Positions 1 through 11,716 of a stretch of DNA of 64,000 nucleotides are shown here, in pieces. A program made the translations under genes and the position numbers. Within the stretch, counting starts at the first letter, position 1. Every line of letters starts with the position of its first letter. Source of the stretch: Brevipalpus yothersi. Lineage: Eukaryota; Arthropoda; Arachnida; Trombidiformes; Tenuipalpidae. The stretch spans positions 62,001-126,000 of the forward strand of contig QZCP01000468.1 of the NCBI GenBank assembly GCA_003956705.1, read 5' to 3'. Below the pieces are notes generated by a model. It made no database searches and was not told the DNA's origin. It was given only the letters and a program-made list of their open reading frames with translations.

Positions 1-785
1 TCCGCTTCCTCTTCTGCATATTCCTACAATCCAGATAAGCCAATCGTTGAGGTAATTATACAAAAGTCTCTCTCATACCTTTTCTCATCATGTCTTCTCC
101 TTGATAGTATCCTCATGCTATTGGAAAGAAAATTGTTCTCATCTCTGCCTTACAAGCACGAAACAACGCTCGAGTTCTTCTCTCAGGATCTGTGGATCTT
201 TGTAGTGATCGTTTCTATCGTTCTTCCGTCAAAAAAGCTAATCAAGGTGAACTATTCAGCAAATCTGGAAACGAAGATCTTTGTAAAGCCATCTCTCGCT
301 GGGTATTCAAGGAGGAAGGTGTAATTCGTGTGGGTAAAATAGAGCATCATCGTGTTGGTGAGAAGGAGCCTCCAGAATCTTATACCATCTTGGATGATGT
401 TGTCTTCTCGATAAGTGTGGAAAAATTCGACAACGGCAAATGGGCTCCCTATGTTTCTAATGATATGCAGCTTGAATTCGTTCGAATTGATCCATTTGTT
501 CGTATTCCTCTGGTAAAGAAAGGCAATATTCACCAAGCACAATTTAAAATTCCAGATGTCTATGGTGTCTATAAGTTTGTCGTTGACTATCAACGTAAGG
601 GCTTGACTCATTTATACAGCAGTACTCAGGTTTCAGTAAGACCATTAGAGCACACCCAATACGAAAGATTCATAAGATCTGCGTATCCCTACTACGTTAG
701 TGCTTTCTCAATGATGTTTGGTATGTTCATATTCAGCTGTGTGTTTCTCTATCACAAAGACGTATCCAAGGAGAAGAATGAATAG
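1..785 (+). CDS. DDOST: Oligosaccharyltransferase 48 kDa subunit (DDOST/OST48), C-terminal part
   Basis: This is the 3' end of the gene for the 48 kDa subunit of the oligosaccharyltransferase complex, which transfers the dolichol-linked glycan to Asn residues of nascent proteins in the ER. Exons are 1-51 (the 5' part lies outside the window) and 108-785, with a 56-nt intron between them. The join reads PDKPIVE then YPHAIGKK, in phase. The visible 242 residues contain OST48 hallmarks: LQARNNARVL, RWVFKEEGV, KIEHHRVGE, QLEFVRIDPFVR, the stretch ending THLYSSTQVSVRPL, and HTQYERFIRSAYPYYVSAFS. A C-terminal transmembrane helix (MMFGMFIFSCVFLY) and a short charged cytosolic tail end in KEKNE. The assignment is made from conserved blocks and is very secure. 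The gene converges on the TRP channel gene, with about 320 bp between the two stop codons. Confidence 0.96.
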
Positions 786-1103
786 ACCGGAAGAAAAATT
801 TTTTCAAATCTATCTTGGTTACAGAATGCTTTACATATGGCCTCATATTTTTTAAATACATAATCGAATTAAATTATCCTTTCAGAAGGTTTGTTCATCA
901 TTTGCCCGTGTGATTGTTTATGGCTTAATCGCTTGGGAACAATCTCTTCATCAGTTCATCATTCCTCAACTTTACAATTAATTATGTACGATATTGAGAA
1001 GAGTAATGTTTTATGTGAAAATCTATATATGTATATAACGATTAGATTACTTTTGTGGCTATAGATAGCCATGACAGCTTTTGAATATATCATTTTCATG
1101 CTC
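786..1103. other. Convergent intergenic spacer
   Basis: This AT-rich spacer lies between the stop codons of OST48 (+) and the TRP channel gene (-). It must hold both 3' UTRs. I see no further gene in it. Confidence 0.6.
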
Positions 1104-1728
1104 TTAGAACCACCCAGCAGGATCTACTGGTGAAGTTTGCTTAGTGTCATCTGAACTTTGTGGTGGTAAGTTATCGGTGCCTTTCCGTTCAGAAGAAGTC
1201 TGCTGAGATTCGACAGAGATGGAAGGAATTTTAGGTGTAACTCTGAGAATTTCTTTGATCTTTGGAAGGTCCAGCGAATCTGTTCGAAAAATAGCAAGTT
1301 GATAGTCGCTTAAGTAAAACCATATAATTCCAATAATTACCTGAAGGGGAACAAACTTCTTCCAAGCCACCAAATTCATCATCAAAATATTCTTCCACTG
1401 TTGATTCTCGTTCTCGGAAAACCTCTTCACGTAAATTCTTGAGACTGCTGTGTCGTCTTCGAGTGACTCCAATTGGATCTGCATTCCGTTCTGCTAGAAT
1501 TGAGTTAACAGCAGCAGTCCAACGTTTTCGCGCCAGCTGTCGACGCCTGAAACTGCTTCGATTGGTTATCAGTTGAACAATTCCTGGAGTTTCATGTTCA
1601 CTAATCCTATCTTCTGCTATGTCAGATGTTTTCTCGATTAGTCCAATATTGAAACCCTTCAAGAGTCTCCTTTCTCTAGTACGCTCTCGTTTTCCAAAGC
1701 CTAAAAAGAATTGAAGCAGAGAGAGAGA

Positions 1729-1775
<47 letters not shown>

Positions 1776-4700
1776 CTCAAATGAATTCATCTCTTCATGA
1801 AACTTAGATCGAATACTTACAGTCATCATGGCTCAACTTTGACTCGTATTTCATTCCGTTCTTCTTCAACATATCAATCAACTCGTACCTGAAGCTTCCG
1901 ATGTCCTGCTTGATCTCATTTACATCATCCTCAGTTACCAGGCCAGTCTCTTCTGCTTTTCTCTGCTCTCTGGTCACATATCGTCGAACTAAACATCTCA
2001 TTACATTGCTGTACGTTTCTTTGCCAATTGAGCCACTCGATGTACTTGGAAATCGCTTTAGCTTTTTCCTCCCACAGAAAAGCCTTCCAATTGGTGGTAG
2101 AAGATTAAATGGTGCAGCAACAGCTAAAGTTTCATCAAAATAACTGATCCATAGCTTAGATCGAGCAAATTTCCACTCGGTATCACTCTGTAAAATTAAA
2201 TTTCTTTACTCTCCGTCCTTTTTCTAGCTACTCACAAGCATACTACACTGTACTTACTTTCTCACTGATCGCATTATATGAATTCGACATCATAGCAATC
2301 AATAGGTTCAACAAAACGACCACATTTATCACAGAGTAAGCTCCAAACATTAAGAGACCCCAGAAACGAGTAAACTCCTTGATTCCAGCAAGCTCAAAAT
2401 TGTAAAGATCAATCAAACCGAAACTAGCCCAAAAGAGTGTTTGAGAAGTTTCAAACAGATTAGCGAAACGTCTCCAAACCTCACAGGCATGATCAACTTC
2501 TAGAGGATGAAGACTTCGTTGGCCACCAAATTTGCATCGTTGCAATTCTTTCTCAGCATAATACCATAGAAGTTGATTCATACCACATCCAAAGGCGAAC
2601 AGTACCAGAACGAAGATGGAAAAAAATTTGAGAATGTCGAAAACCATTCTACCCAAAGATATTTGCAGTGGCCCGAGATGGGGATGGACGGAAAAGATGT
2701 GTATCAACTTCAAGAAACTGAAGATGTTCGCAGCACCGAACATTCCTTCACTCAATAGCATCGGATCATAAGCATCCCAGTCTTCTCTTTGTTTTGGAAT
2801 TTCATCGAGATCAGTCATCTCCTGCTGCTCTATGTGAACTTGTAAGAAAGAAAGCACTCGAAGACCAATCCAGTTGATATAAACGATGTTGGCTAAGAAA
2901 TCAACCACATTCCAAAGGTCAGAGAAGTAGTTGAAAACTCCAATACTGTAAAACTCTGCAGTTTCCTGCCAGATGAAACTTATGATGTATACTATTATAG
3001 CCCACTCAGTGATATTCGGTAGCCGACCTCTTTCTCGAAAATATGATTCACGGAGCCATTGAACCACCCAATAGTCTTCAAATTGAGAAACCAACAGAAA
3101 CTCAACTCTCTGTGATGCCAATACTAGGAGAACTGAATCACATAGAAGAGATATGATCAAGGTAAAAAGCTATAATCTCAAGTTCTTTTAGAATCGCAAG
3201 ATTTCTTCTGATATAATATGAGCTTGAATTTCATAGTCAAGCTGACAATTAAATACAAATTGAATACTATGGCAAAATCCGCCTAAGTCTTAGAAGAAAC
3301 GAGAGAAGTTCAAAAAGTTTCACAATTATCAGGATCAAGACCCGCTATCTTATGATTTCCAGAATTCTATGTGCAATTTAATTTTTCAATCCCTCTGATC
3401 GAATTTATAATCAATATAATATTCATGAAACTAATCGAATTGGCATTTAAATTCACAAAAACGCATTCTTTCTGCACTCAGCATCAAGCACGATTCCAAA
3501 TGTTGGTCGATTTTTCATGTCACTTATTCAATCTCCTTCGACATTTATTTAGCTAAGAACGAAAGAATTGGTGACAATCTCTCTAGAGCCTCGTGACATT
3601 GAGAGTTGAAGAAAACACTCTCTCAACCTTGAAATTGGGGAAAAGTTTAAAATTGAAAATTGGGAAACTTACGGAGGAAAAACAAATAGGATGCAGAATG
3701 ACTGATGAATTTGATGAAAGGACGTCGAGCAATTTGAGCCAGCTTACTGTTGGGAAGGAACAGAACTGCCAACGAATAGAGAGGGAATCGAAAAGCTATG
3801 CCAGCCACTTGGAGCACTTGTTTTACTGGACCTTTTCTTCTATATCCAGGCATTCCTTCAAACCAAACTGAACCAAGTAACTGTTGAACATTAGGATGGG
3901 CTACAAATGATTTTTGCTTGTAATCGATCGCCAATTTTAGACGCTCCAATTTCATCTCCTCATCTTCAACATACTTATCACTAGTGTAATTAAGTATGAC
4001 TCGCAGTTCATGGGTATTTCGGACATGATCCAACAATGCAACAGCAAAATTCTGAACACTTGTACGTAGTTGTTTATAGTCCAGTGCAAATTCTTTCTCA
4101 ATTTTTGACAGACGTCGAAGTTCCCAACTCAATTGGAAAGCAGTCAGAATTGGGTCTCTACTGGATAACGATATCAGTGATGGTGAACATAATGCATGAT
4201 ATGCATTAATGCGGGATCGAGAATGGCGAAGACAATCGTTGGTAATCGAAGTGATACAATCATAACACGAGCACTTGACATCATGAGGAAGGGGAAGTTC
4301 TGCTCCTCGGTCTAACAAAATTTTCAATATCTCGTAGTTATCTTTATGAGCAGCTAAGATGAGAGGGGTTATATCTCTTGTGTAGGCACTTGTGTCGTGA
4401 TCTACTTTCTCCCAACTCTTCAATAATGAGAATAGAAATGAGAAAAAAAATCACTGTATATTTTCCAAGATGAATATCTTACAAGAATTTTTCACGCTCG
4501 ATTAATGATTTTCAATCTAACAACAGTGGATACTTACATAAGGATTTCCAGGTTTATGAATCCGCTCCTCATGTTGAAGAAGTACCTCAACAGCTTCCAC
4601 ATATTCTTCACTAATCGCGTGAAGTAAAGCGTCTCCAGGATCTATTCCATACTTCATCAGAACTTCCATCAGCTCCATATTCTCATTTTCCACCGCTAGA

Positions 4701-5049
4701 ATTAAAGCTGTTCTTCCCAATGGGTCAGTACAATTTATGTTGAGCTTGGTAGATTTTTCCAGACCTGGCTTGCAATGATCTTGAAGAAGTCTGGAATATA
4801 AATTTTTCTCTCCCATAAATGAAATTCCTTTTGTAATATTTTTGTTATGATGAAACCATTTTGGTCATTTTCTCATCTTACTCACTTTTTGACGGATACA
4901 ACATCTCCTCTTTCGGCACACAGTAGAAATTTTTTTTCATATACTGATAACGGTCTTTCCTTCATGTTCCTCAGAAGGCCTGCACCAGCGGTTGTCGATG
5001 TGGCCATTGTTTGTCGGAAGGATGGAGTTGATGGAACTGTTGGAGGCAT
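1104..5049 (-). CDS. TRPC-type cation channel, TRP-gamma/TRPL-like
   Basis: This encodes a canonical transient receptor potential (TRPC) channel, a plasma-membrane cation channel acting downstream of phospholipase C. Reading along the minus strand the exons are 5049-4886, 4790-4538, 4417-3673, 3132-2258, 2187-1821, 1700-1341 and 1279-1104. The sum is 2940 nt, giving 979 aa with all phases consistent. Domains in order: N-terminal ankyrin repeats (DPLGRTALILAVENEN, DITPLILAAHKDNYEILK); the TRP_2 region (SWELRRLSKIEKEF, ALLDHVRNTHEL); six membrane segments with a pore region at roughly residues 370-665; and the TRP box EWKFARSKLW near residue 683. A charged C-terminal tail ends in DPAGWF. The intron at 3133-3672 needs the acceptor just before LLLVLASQRVEF, because only that one keeps the phase. 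The start at 5049 is the upstream in-frame ATG; later ATGs (e.g. 5007) are possible. An intron at 1701-1820 contains a GA microsatellite. Confidence 0.93.
1718..1775. repeat. (GA)n microsatellite in a TRP intron
   Basis: A nearly pure GA run lies inside the 120-nt TRP intron 1701-1820. In the transcript it reads as CT, so it extends the polypyrimidine tract before the acceptor. Confidence 0.9.
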
Positions 5050-6585
5050 TTCAGAGGCTTTCCTTACAGATTTGGGCAAGTATTCAATATGCAAAAAAAT
5101 TAAGAAGCGAATCAATCATATCCAGCAAATATTTGAGACAATTTGAGAAAGCTTCATTAGCAAAAAGGAGAAGAAGTAATCAAATTTCTCTTTCCAAGGG
5201 AACGGAATAAAAGAATTTGGACTGGACGATATGAGCAGGCTAATGGTACAAGTGTATTGAATGAACTAGCAAGAAAAGCTGAGACTAACTGGAAGTGAAC
5301 CATCATTGAAGCCATGAATTAATCCAATCTAGAGAAACCCTATCAAAATCTCGGTTCCAGGAGTAAGATCGCATTGACATCAATCGATGAATTGACATGA
5401 AAGCCTCCCACTGCAATCCCTGTTAGTCTACTTACCGCTGAAAAGAATTGAGTAAGAATTTCAGTTCCTTGTTTCTTACAACTTGTTAGTCATTACAAAA
5501 GAAACTTTGAATGCTGAGCAATAACTGTTCTATTTTTTTGACATCATGCTGCAGCATCGAAAACTCGACAATAGGCTAAATTTCTTGTCAATAAAATTTC
5601 AGAACTACCATTATTCGTGAGGTCTGTGCCAATTTTCGACTGTGGGAACTCTCGAAAGAAAGTTGAGCAAATTTCTCAATTTTGAACCCATAGTCGCTCC
5701 ATTAGTCTAACTTAGCCAATCAATGCTGTTAGGTAGGTTTGAGAATTTGTCACAGTTTTGAATGGTTCCTTAGGGTTCGACCATTTCAATTAATAATTCT
5801 TCATTTCATTCTCATTGAATCAGAAAGTTGAAGGCAGTGTAAAAGTTTAATGTGGGACTCTCTAGTATGAAAGTTTTCTATTAAGATAAACAGCATGAAA
5901 CTGAGGAAAATGAGGATAAAATTTGATGAGTAGATGTTACCCTGGCATGAAAATTTAGCTTATGATAAACTTGAGCCCTCTCAAGTCATTCATTTCTTCT
6001 ACACTTTTTTGGTGATTGAAATAATGAGTTTCACACTGTTAAAAAGTTCGATTTAAAGCAGATAAAAAGGGTTGACTGACCCAGTTGGCTAAGCTGAGTT
6101 GTTGAAGGAAGAGATTCTGAGAGCCTCTTCGCTGAGCATCTTTGACATTGTTTTCAGTTGGTTCGATTAGCTTTCCTTGAGAACTGAACTTGAATGCAAT
6201 CCTATGTTTAAAAATACTTTTTTCTCACTTTCAGGGCTTGGAAAAAGGCGTGAAAAAGCCTAATGAGGCTGCTGAGAGGTTGAACTGAATCGTTGCCAGC
6301 TTACTCTCTACTTCATTTTACTCTTCTCGATGCAAAATCTTCTCCCAGCATCTTGCTGGCTTGTTTTTCGCCTTCAATTTCGTCAGAGCATTATCTTTTC
6401 CATTCAAAAGATCTAGTATATCTATTGAACTTATTGATAAAGAGTGTATTATCCCTTCCTTATCATAACAAGCTACATGATTAGTTTATGAACCCGGTGA
6501 CTTGTGATTTTTTCGAGCCATCAGCTCAATTACCACTCGATGATTTAATCATAATCAACTGTTGCTAGCTAATCGTATTCAAGTG
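5050..6585. other. Divergent intergenic region, TRP to filamin-like gene
   Basis: About 1.5 kb lies between the start codons of the minus-strand TRP gene and the plus-strand filamin-like gene. It should contain both promoters and 5' UTRs, possibly with non-coding first exons. The sequence is AT-rich with stops in all frames, and I see no convincing coding exon, tRNA or repeat array. Confidence 0.5.
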
Positions 6586-7390
6586 ATGCTCTTCTGGAAA
6601 CCAAAATCACCCTCATCACCCCAAGCTATCTCACCCTCAGAAATATCTGTAAATGGTCACGGTCTGAGTTCAGGCTCAGTTGGCGAGTCTAACACATTCA
6701 AAATATTCGCGCCAGCATCATCTGGAGGATTTGATCCATCATCATGTTCAGTTGCATTTGAAGGACCTTCCAAGCCTGAAATTCGTTTCAGTGCAACCAG
6801 AAGTGAAGTCGAATGCTCCTGGTCTCCATCACTTCCAGGAACCTATAAAGTTTATGTCCGATATCAAGGGGAAGAGATACCAGGAAGTCCTTTTATGTGT
6901 CAAGTTGAAGGTAGCTTGGCCATCGGACGAGTGCATTTGCATAATATTCATTGCTCTGGTAAGGGTCTAGTGAATCCAAGAGCAAACAAAGACAATCACG
7001 TTCTTATCGAACATGTTGCTGGTGTTGTAGGAGGTTTAAGTGTCTCAATGGAAGGTCCAAGCGAGGTATTTATTAGATCGAATCGTAATGGAATGCACTA
7101 ATTTTCCAGCTACAAATCGAATAGAGCTTTAACAAAATTCAGACAATCTTTCTCATGTTTTCTCACATTTTAAAGACTTTTGGTCAGCACTAACAAAATC
7201 AGTAAAAATAACGAGATTAAACTAATATTATATTCCTCTTCATTTTCAGCCGCAGATTAGCTTCACCAAGAATCCTGATGAGACATTGTCTCTCGTTTAT
7301 CGAGTTTCTCAACCAGGAACATACATTCTCAACGTTACCTTCACAAGTGTACATGTAACAGGCTCTCCATTCACATTGAATGTCACTTGA
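6586..7390 (+). CDS. Short filamin-repeat protein (two immunoglobulin-like filamin repeats)
   Basis: This is a 206-aa protein made of exons 6586-7065 and 7250-7390, joined in phase 0 across a 185-nt intron. The start is ATG at 6586 (MLFWKPKSP), the first ATG before the homologous region. Two filamin-type repeats are visible: residues of about 16-106 with GTYKVYVRYQGEEIPGSPF, and about 107-206 ending GTYILNVTFTSVHVTGSPF then TLNVT and the stop. Filamins crosslink actin and carry paired N-terminal calponin-homology domains plus many repeats. Here no actin-binding domain is visible, and the gene appears to contain only the last two repeats. It resembles the C-terminal end of filamin or Jitterbug. 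It could be a true mini-filamin, or the 3' end of a longer gene with far-upstream exons. AATAAA occurs near 7515. Confidence 0.8.
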
Positions 7391-8058
7391 TCCTTCTCAT
7401 CAAAATTGACGAACAAACCTTATTTTGCGTTCAATAATCCACTTATTTTCTAGACCTGTAGATCAGCTTTGAGTCAGTATCGAAGGATTAACAGGTCTCT
7501 TCTTTTAACTGGGAAATAAAAATATAAACATTAATCGGAATCGAAAATTCAATTATAATATCACTCTCCCTGGGAAGTCATTAAATTAGACAAACTGAAA
7601 CTAAGAGAGAGAAGAAATACATGATATCTAGTGGATTTGTAATCTGCGAAAACTAAACTAATTCACACTCTCTGTGAATTACATGATCACTGGTATACAC
7701 ACATACAAAATACTATCACAAATTAGTTTAAGCACTCATCACTCTTCTGCCCACACCGGAAGCTCGGAATATCAACAAATGTACAAGTACACATTCGAAA
7801 ATTGATCAATGATCCAATTACAAAGACATTGATCAAATACGTTGAATCGAATATTATTAGAACATTATTGAACCTTTCGAATTATTAGAACCGCGCGAGT
7901 GAAGAGCGGCATCTGCTGGCTGTAGAAATGAGAAGGTGAATCGAATCGAGGAATCATTTAGTAACTGAATTTCAGTTGCTGAGTGAAGGTGTGTCAACCA
8001 TTCCCACCAGCTGATCAGTCGATCTTGACTACAGAGCAAAATCGAGTTCGAGTTCTAA

Positions 8059-8106
<48 letters not shown>

Positions 8107-8509
8107 AATAAGTACGCTGGGGTTCTGTTACCAGGCAGCCATGAGAAAAGATGGAGAGTCATCGTTTCATCGTACTTCGATTTCAGTTAGTCGTAGATCC
8201 AAAGAGTAATGTTACTTACTCTTTGCGTAGATCGGATTGTTATTACTAGTATGTTGAGATCTCAATGTAGATGGAGAGTACAAAACCAAAGGGGTCTCTA
8301 TGAAACGGTGGCCTAGCCAATTTTTGCTATCATTTACTGTGTATCAAAATTAATTTTTTTGCATCATCTCTCTCTTCTATCCTTTGATTTTTCTCAATTT
8401 GCCAATTGAACAATTTTGCAAAAGTGATATGGGATAGTGTCACAAAAGAGTGTCTTTAGTTTATGTGTCTTGGCTATTTCATGGATAAATTTTTTTCCAT
8501 TGTGAATTC
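7391..8509. other. Intergenic region with a GA microsatellite
   Basis: The region holds the 3' UTR of the filamin-like gene, then presumed 5' sequences of the SLC16 gene. A GA run lies at about 8062-8104. No coding exon was found. Confidence 0.5.
8062..8104. repeat. (GA)n microsatellite
   Basis: An uninterrupted GA run of about 42 nt lies upstream of the SLC16 start codon. Confidence 0.9.
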
Positions 8510-8970
8510 ATGATGAAAGCCAATGGAGAAGCTAAAAAATTCCCTGAGGACAAAGGTGAAAGTCCAGTAGTGACCACTTTTCCAGAGGCTCCTGACGGGG
8601 GGTATGGATGGGTTATCGTATTTTCCTCCTTCATGATTCATTTCCTAGCTGATGGAGTCACTTACACATTTGGTATATTTTATGTTGAGCTATTGAAAAA
8701 TTTCAGCACAGGAAAAGGTCTCACTGCATGGGTTCCATCCATGATGACCGGTATGACCTATGGAATAGGTGAGCAAAGGATTGTTTCCTTATTCCTTTTT
8801 TCGACAAGATAGTGGCAAAATTACTGATTCATGATGCATAGTTTCGGTATACTCCAATGCATTATCGTTGAGAATTCGTTCTTTTGTTACTTTTCATTTC
8901 TCAGAAGGGATGAGATCTAGTTGCTAACAGACTGAAAATTTTGACTTCAGTTTGGCGTAGAGAGAGAGAG

Positions 8971-9027
<57 letters not shown>

Positions 9028-9284
9028 ATCATGCCAACGAAAGTCTAGGGAATGATGAAGACCTTTTTCTTTCTCAATCTCTTTTTTCTCTCATCATTTT
9101 GATGAAGATGCTAATTTTCATCCCAGAGATTCTTCTTTGCCAAGAATATCTGTGATTTCATAAGAGTTAGTGAAAAATTTTGATGGAAACTCTTGTGTCT
9201 TAGCACTCATGGAAGCAGAGCATGAAAAGATGCCTTGATCCGTGAGTTCAATCAATGATCTTTCTACGTCAAAAAAAGATGCAG

Positions 9285-9368
<84 letters not shown>

Positions 9369-11618
9369 TTGTTGCTGAGAAAGTAGGTGCAGCATCTCAC
9401 AATTTCGTTGGAATAAATCCAAAACTGATCTCTAAGGGAAGCCCACTTGTTTGTTTTTCTCACATGGAGAGAAGGATCAAGTCATCTCACGGTCTCAACC
9501 TTTGGATCCAAACTTTTCTCTTGTCACCTTGAATGTTAAACGATGGGTTACGCGCAATTTTACGTGAGCAATTTTTCAAGTTTAAAAAAAATTTTGAAAA
9601 ATAATCACCAATAAAAATTTACAGGCAAAAATGAGAATGATAATATTACAGATGATTAGTACAGTGTGTACATACAAGAGAGAAGAAATGATTACCATCC
9701 TATTGAAGCTACTCGCGCCCAAAATTGACACTTATCATAGCTTGGATCAGGATGTATTTTGGGAGGCTTAATGTAGGGATTGATTTCATATTGTATGGGA
9801 AAAACTACTCCTATCTTGGTGTGAATGATCTCAGGCCAAAAAAGAGTCTCATTTCTAGTAAAATCAGACCATATTCTGATCATTTCGCGGCTGACTGATC
9901 GATCATCTTCATTGTACTTGTGCTCCTCTTGGAAAGGAAGTCCAAACAAATAGTCTATATCCTCACCATGATTTGGTCCATACAGATTCTGAGAGTTTTC
10001 TGATCGATATGTAAAGTAGTAGAAATTAACCTTATTGAACTCTGCAAGCTTCTTAGCGTATATCAGAGTTGGACAATGGAAGAATAAATCTGATAATAAT
10101 GAAAGATAGCTGATTCGAGGGTGTTCAGCATCTGCGAAGTAAATTTTGAAAAAAGCTTCTAAATTATCGCCTACACTTGGGGACATAGCTCGAGGTCTAT
10201 AATGTTCTAAAACTTTTAGAGCATCAGTTGTAGTATTCACATGGGACGTTTGCCATATACCATCGATAACTGAGCCTTCATTGAGAACGTTTCCGATCAT
10301 AATGGAAATGTTTTTCTTGAAGTGTCCAATTTCCATCAGCTTGTTAGTTGAGTATGCAAGAAACTCGCTACCATGGATCGGATTAAATGGAATCAGTCCA
10401 CAATTATATCCTAGAGCAACCACTTGCGGATTTCCTTGATATTCGAGAATTTTTTCCGCTGGAATATGGCGTAGACATGTCAACTCTGATTTAGTCAACT
10501 TATTGCTTGTGGTAAAGTTTTCATTCTGATGGCAACCCAGAATTTCTGCTAGCTTTCGCGATTTACTCAATCCAATCTCTGGCGATTCCATAACCACATC
10601 ATCAACTGGTACTCCACTCATCATGATAACGCGTTCGAAAAGTGCCCGAGATTCATCAACAATCAAATGTAAGCCGATCGACATGCTACCAGCACTTTGG
10701 CCAAACAGAGTAATCCTGTCTGGATCACCGCCAAACGCTCGGATGTTCTCTTTCACCCAAGCCATGGCCATTCGTTGATCGAATAGAGCAACATTTCCTG
10801 GTGCTTCATGTTCATCGTTTCCGAACAAAAAGCCGAATGCTCCAAGTCGATAGTTGATTGATACAAGAATGACATCACCCTTTGCTGCCAAATAGGAGCC
10901 ATAATACTTTCTCTTAGCACTTCCACCCATTTCGAAAGCTCCTCCATGAATGAATAGCATCACTGGTCGTAAGCTAGAGCTTTCTGATTGAGCATACCAT
11001 ACGTTTAGATAGAGACAATCCTCACTAGATTCATTGATTGAGCCTGAAGGTTGAGGACAATTGAGAGGCAACTTGTTGGCATGAAAAATTCCTCTGTACG
11101 ATTTGTTGAGTGACTGAGGTTTACGGAAGCGAAGTTCACCTACAGGAGGCTTAGCATATGGAATTCCTAGGAAACAATTCACGGCCCTGGGTCCGACATT
11201 TTCGATCACACCTCTTATTGTTGCCCACTTTGTTTTCACTTGAGGCTCAGTTACATCACAATAGCAAGAATCTCGGAAGAGAAGGACAGTTGATACGATT
11301 AACAACAAACAAATCATCGTCGTGAAGGTCTAATTTGTAGACTAATGAGGCGAACAGTGATTGGGACACTTGAGTACCTTGATCCAATTTATATGGAGTT
11401 TTTTGTCAAACGATTGATTGCTTTCTCGAGCTTCTCCTAGATTCTAGTGTAGGTAGGTCAGAAGGCTGTACTTTTTGGCTCCAATCAGACCAATGTTACG
11501 GGATAATCAAGGCGGTTACTTTGACAGTAGATAATTTTATTGATAGATTCGATTGATTAGGAATTGTTTGGGAAGACAATTGACAGCCAATCTATGTAAA
11601 TAAAGCATAAATGAGGTC

Positions 11619-11716
<98 letters not shown>

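Noticed and set aside
3133..3180. Extended N terminus of the TRP transmembrane exon
   Set aside because: The frame is open to 3160, but only the acceptor at 3133-3134 restores the phase from the previous exon and the family sequence LLLVLASQR.
9242..9532. Open frame containing Lys/Arg/Glu repeats
   Set aside because: It is translation through a GAAA/GA microsatellite in an intron, with no homology on either side.
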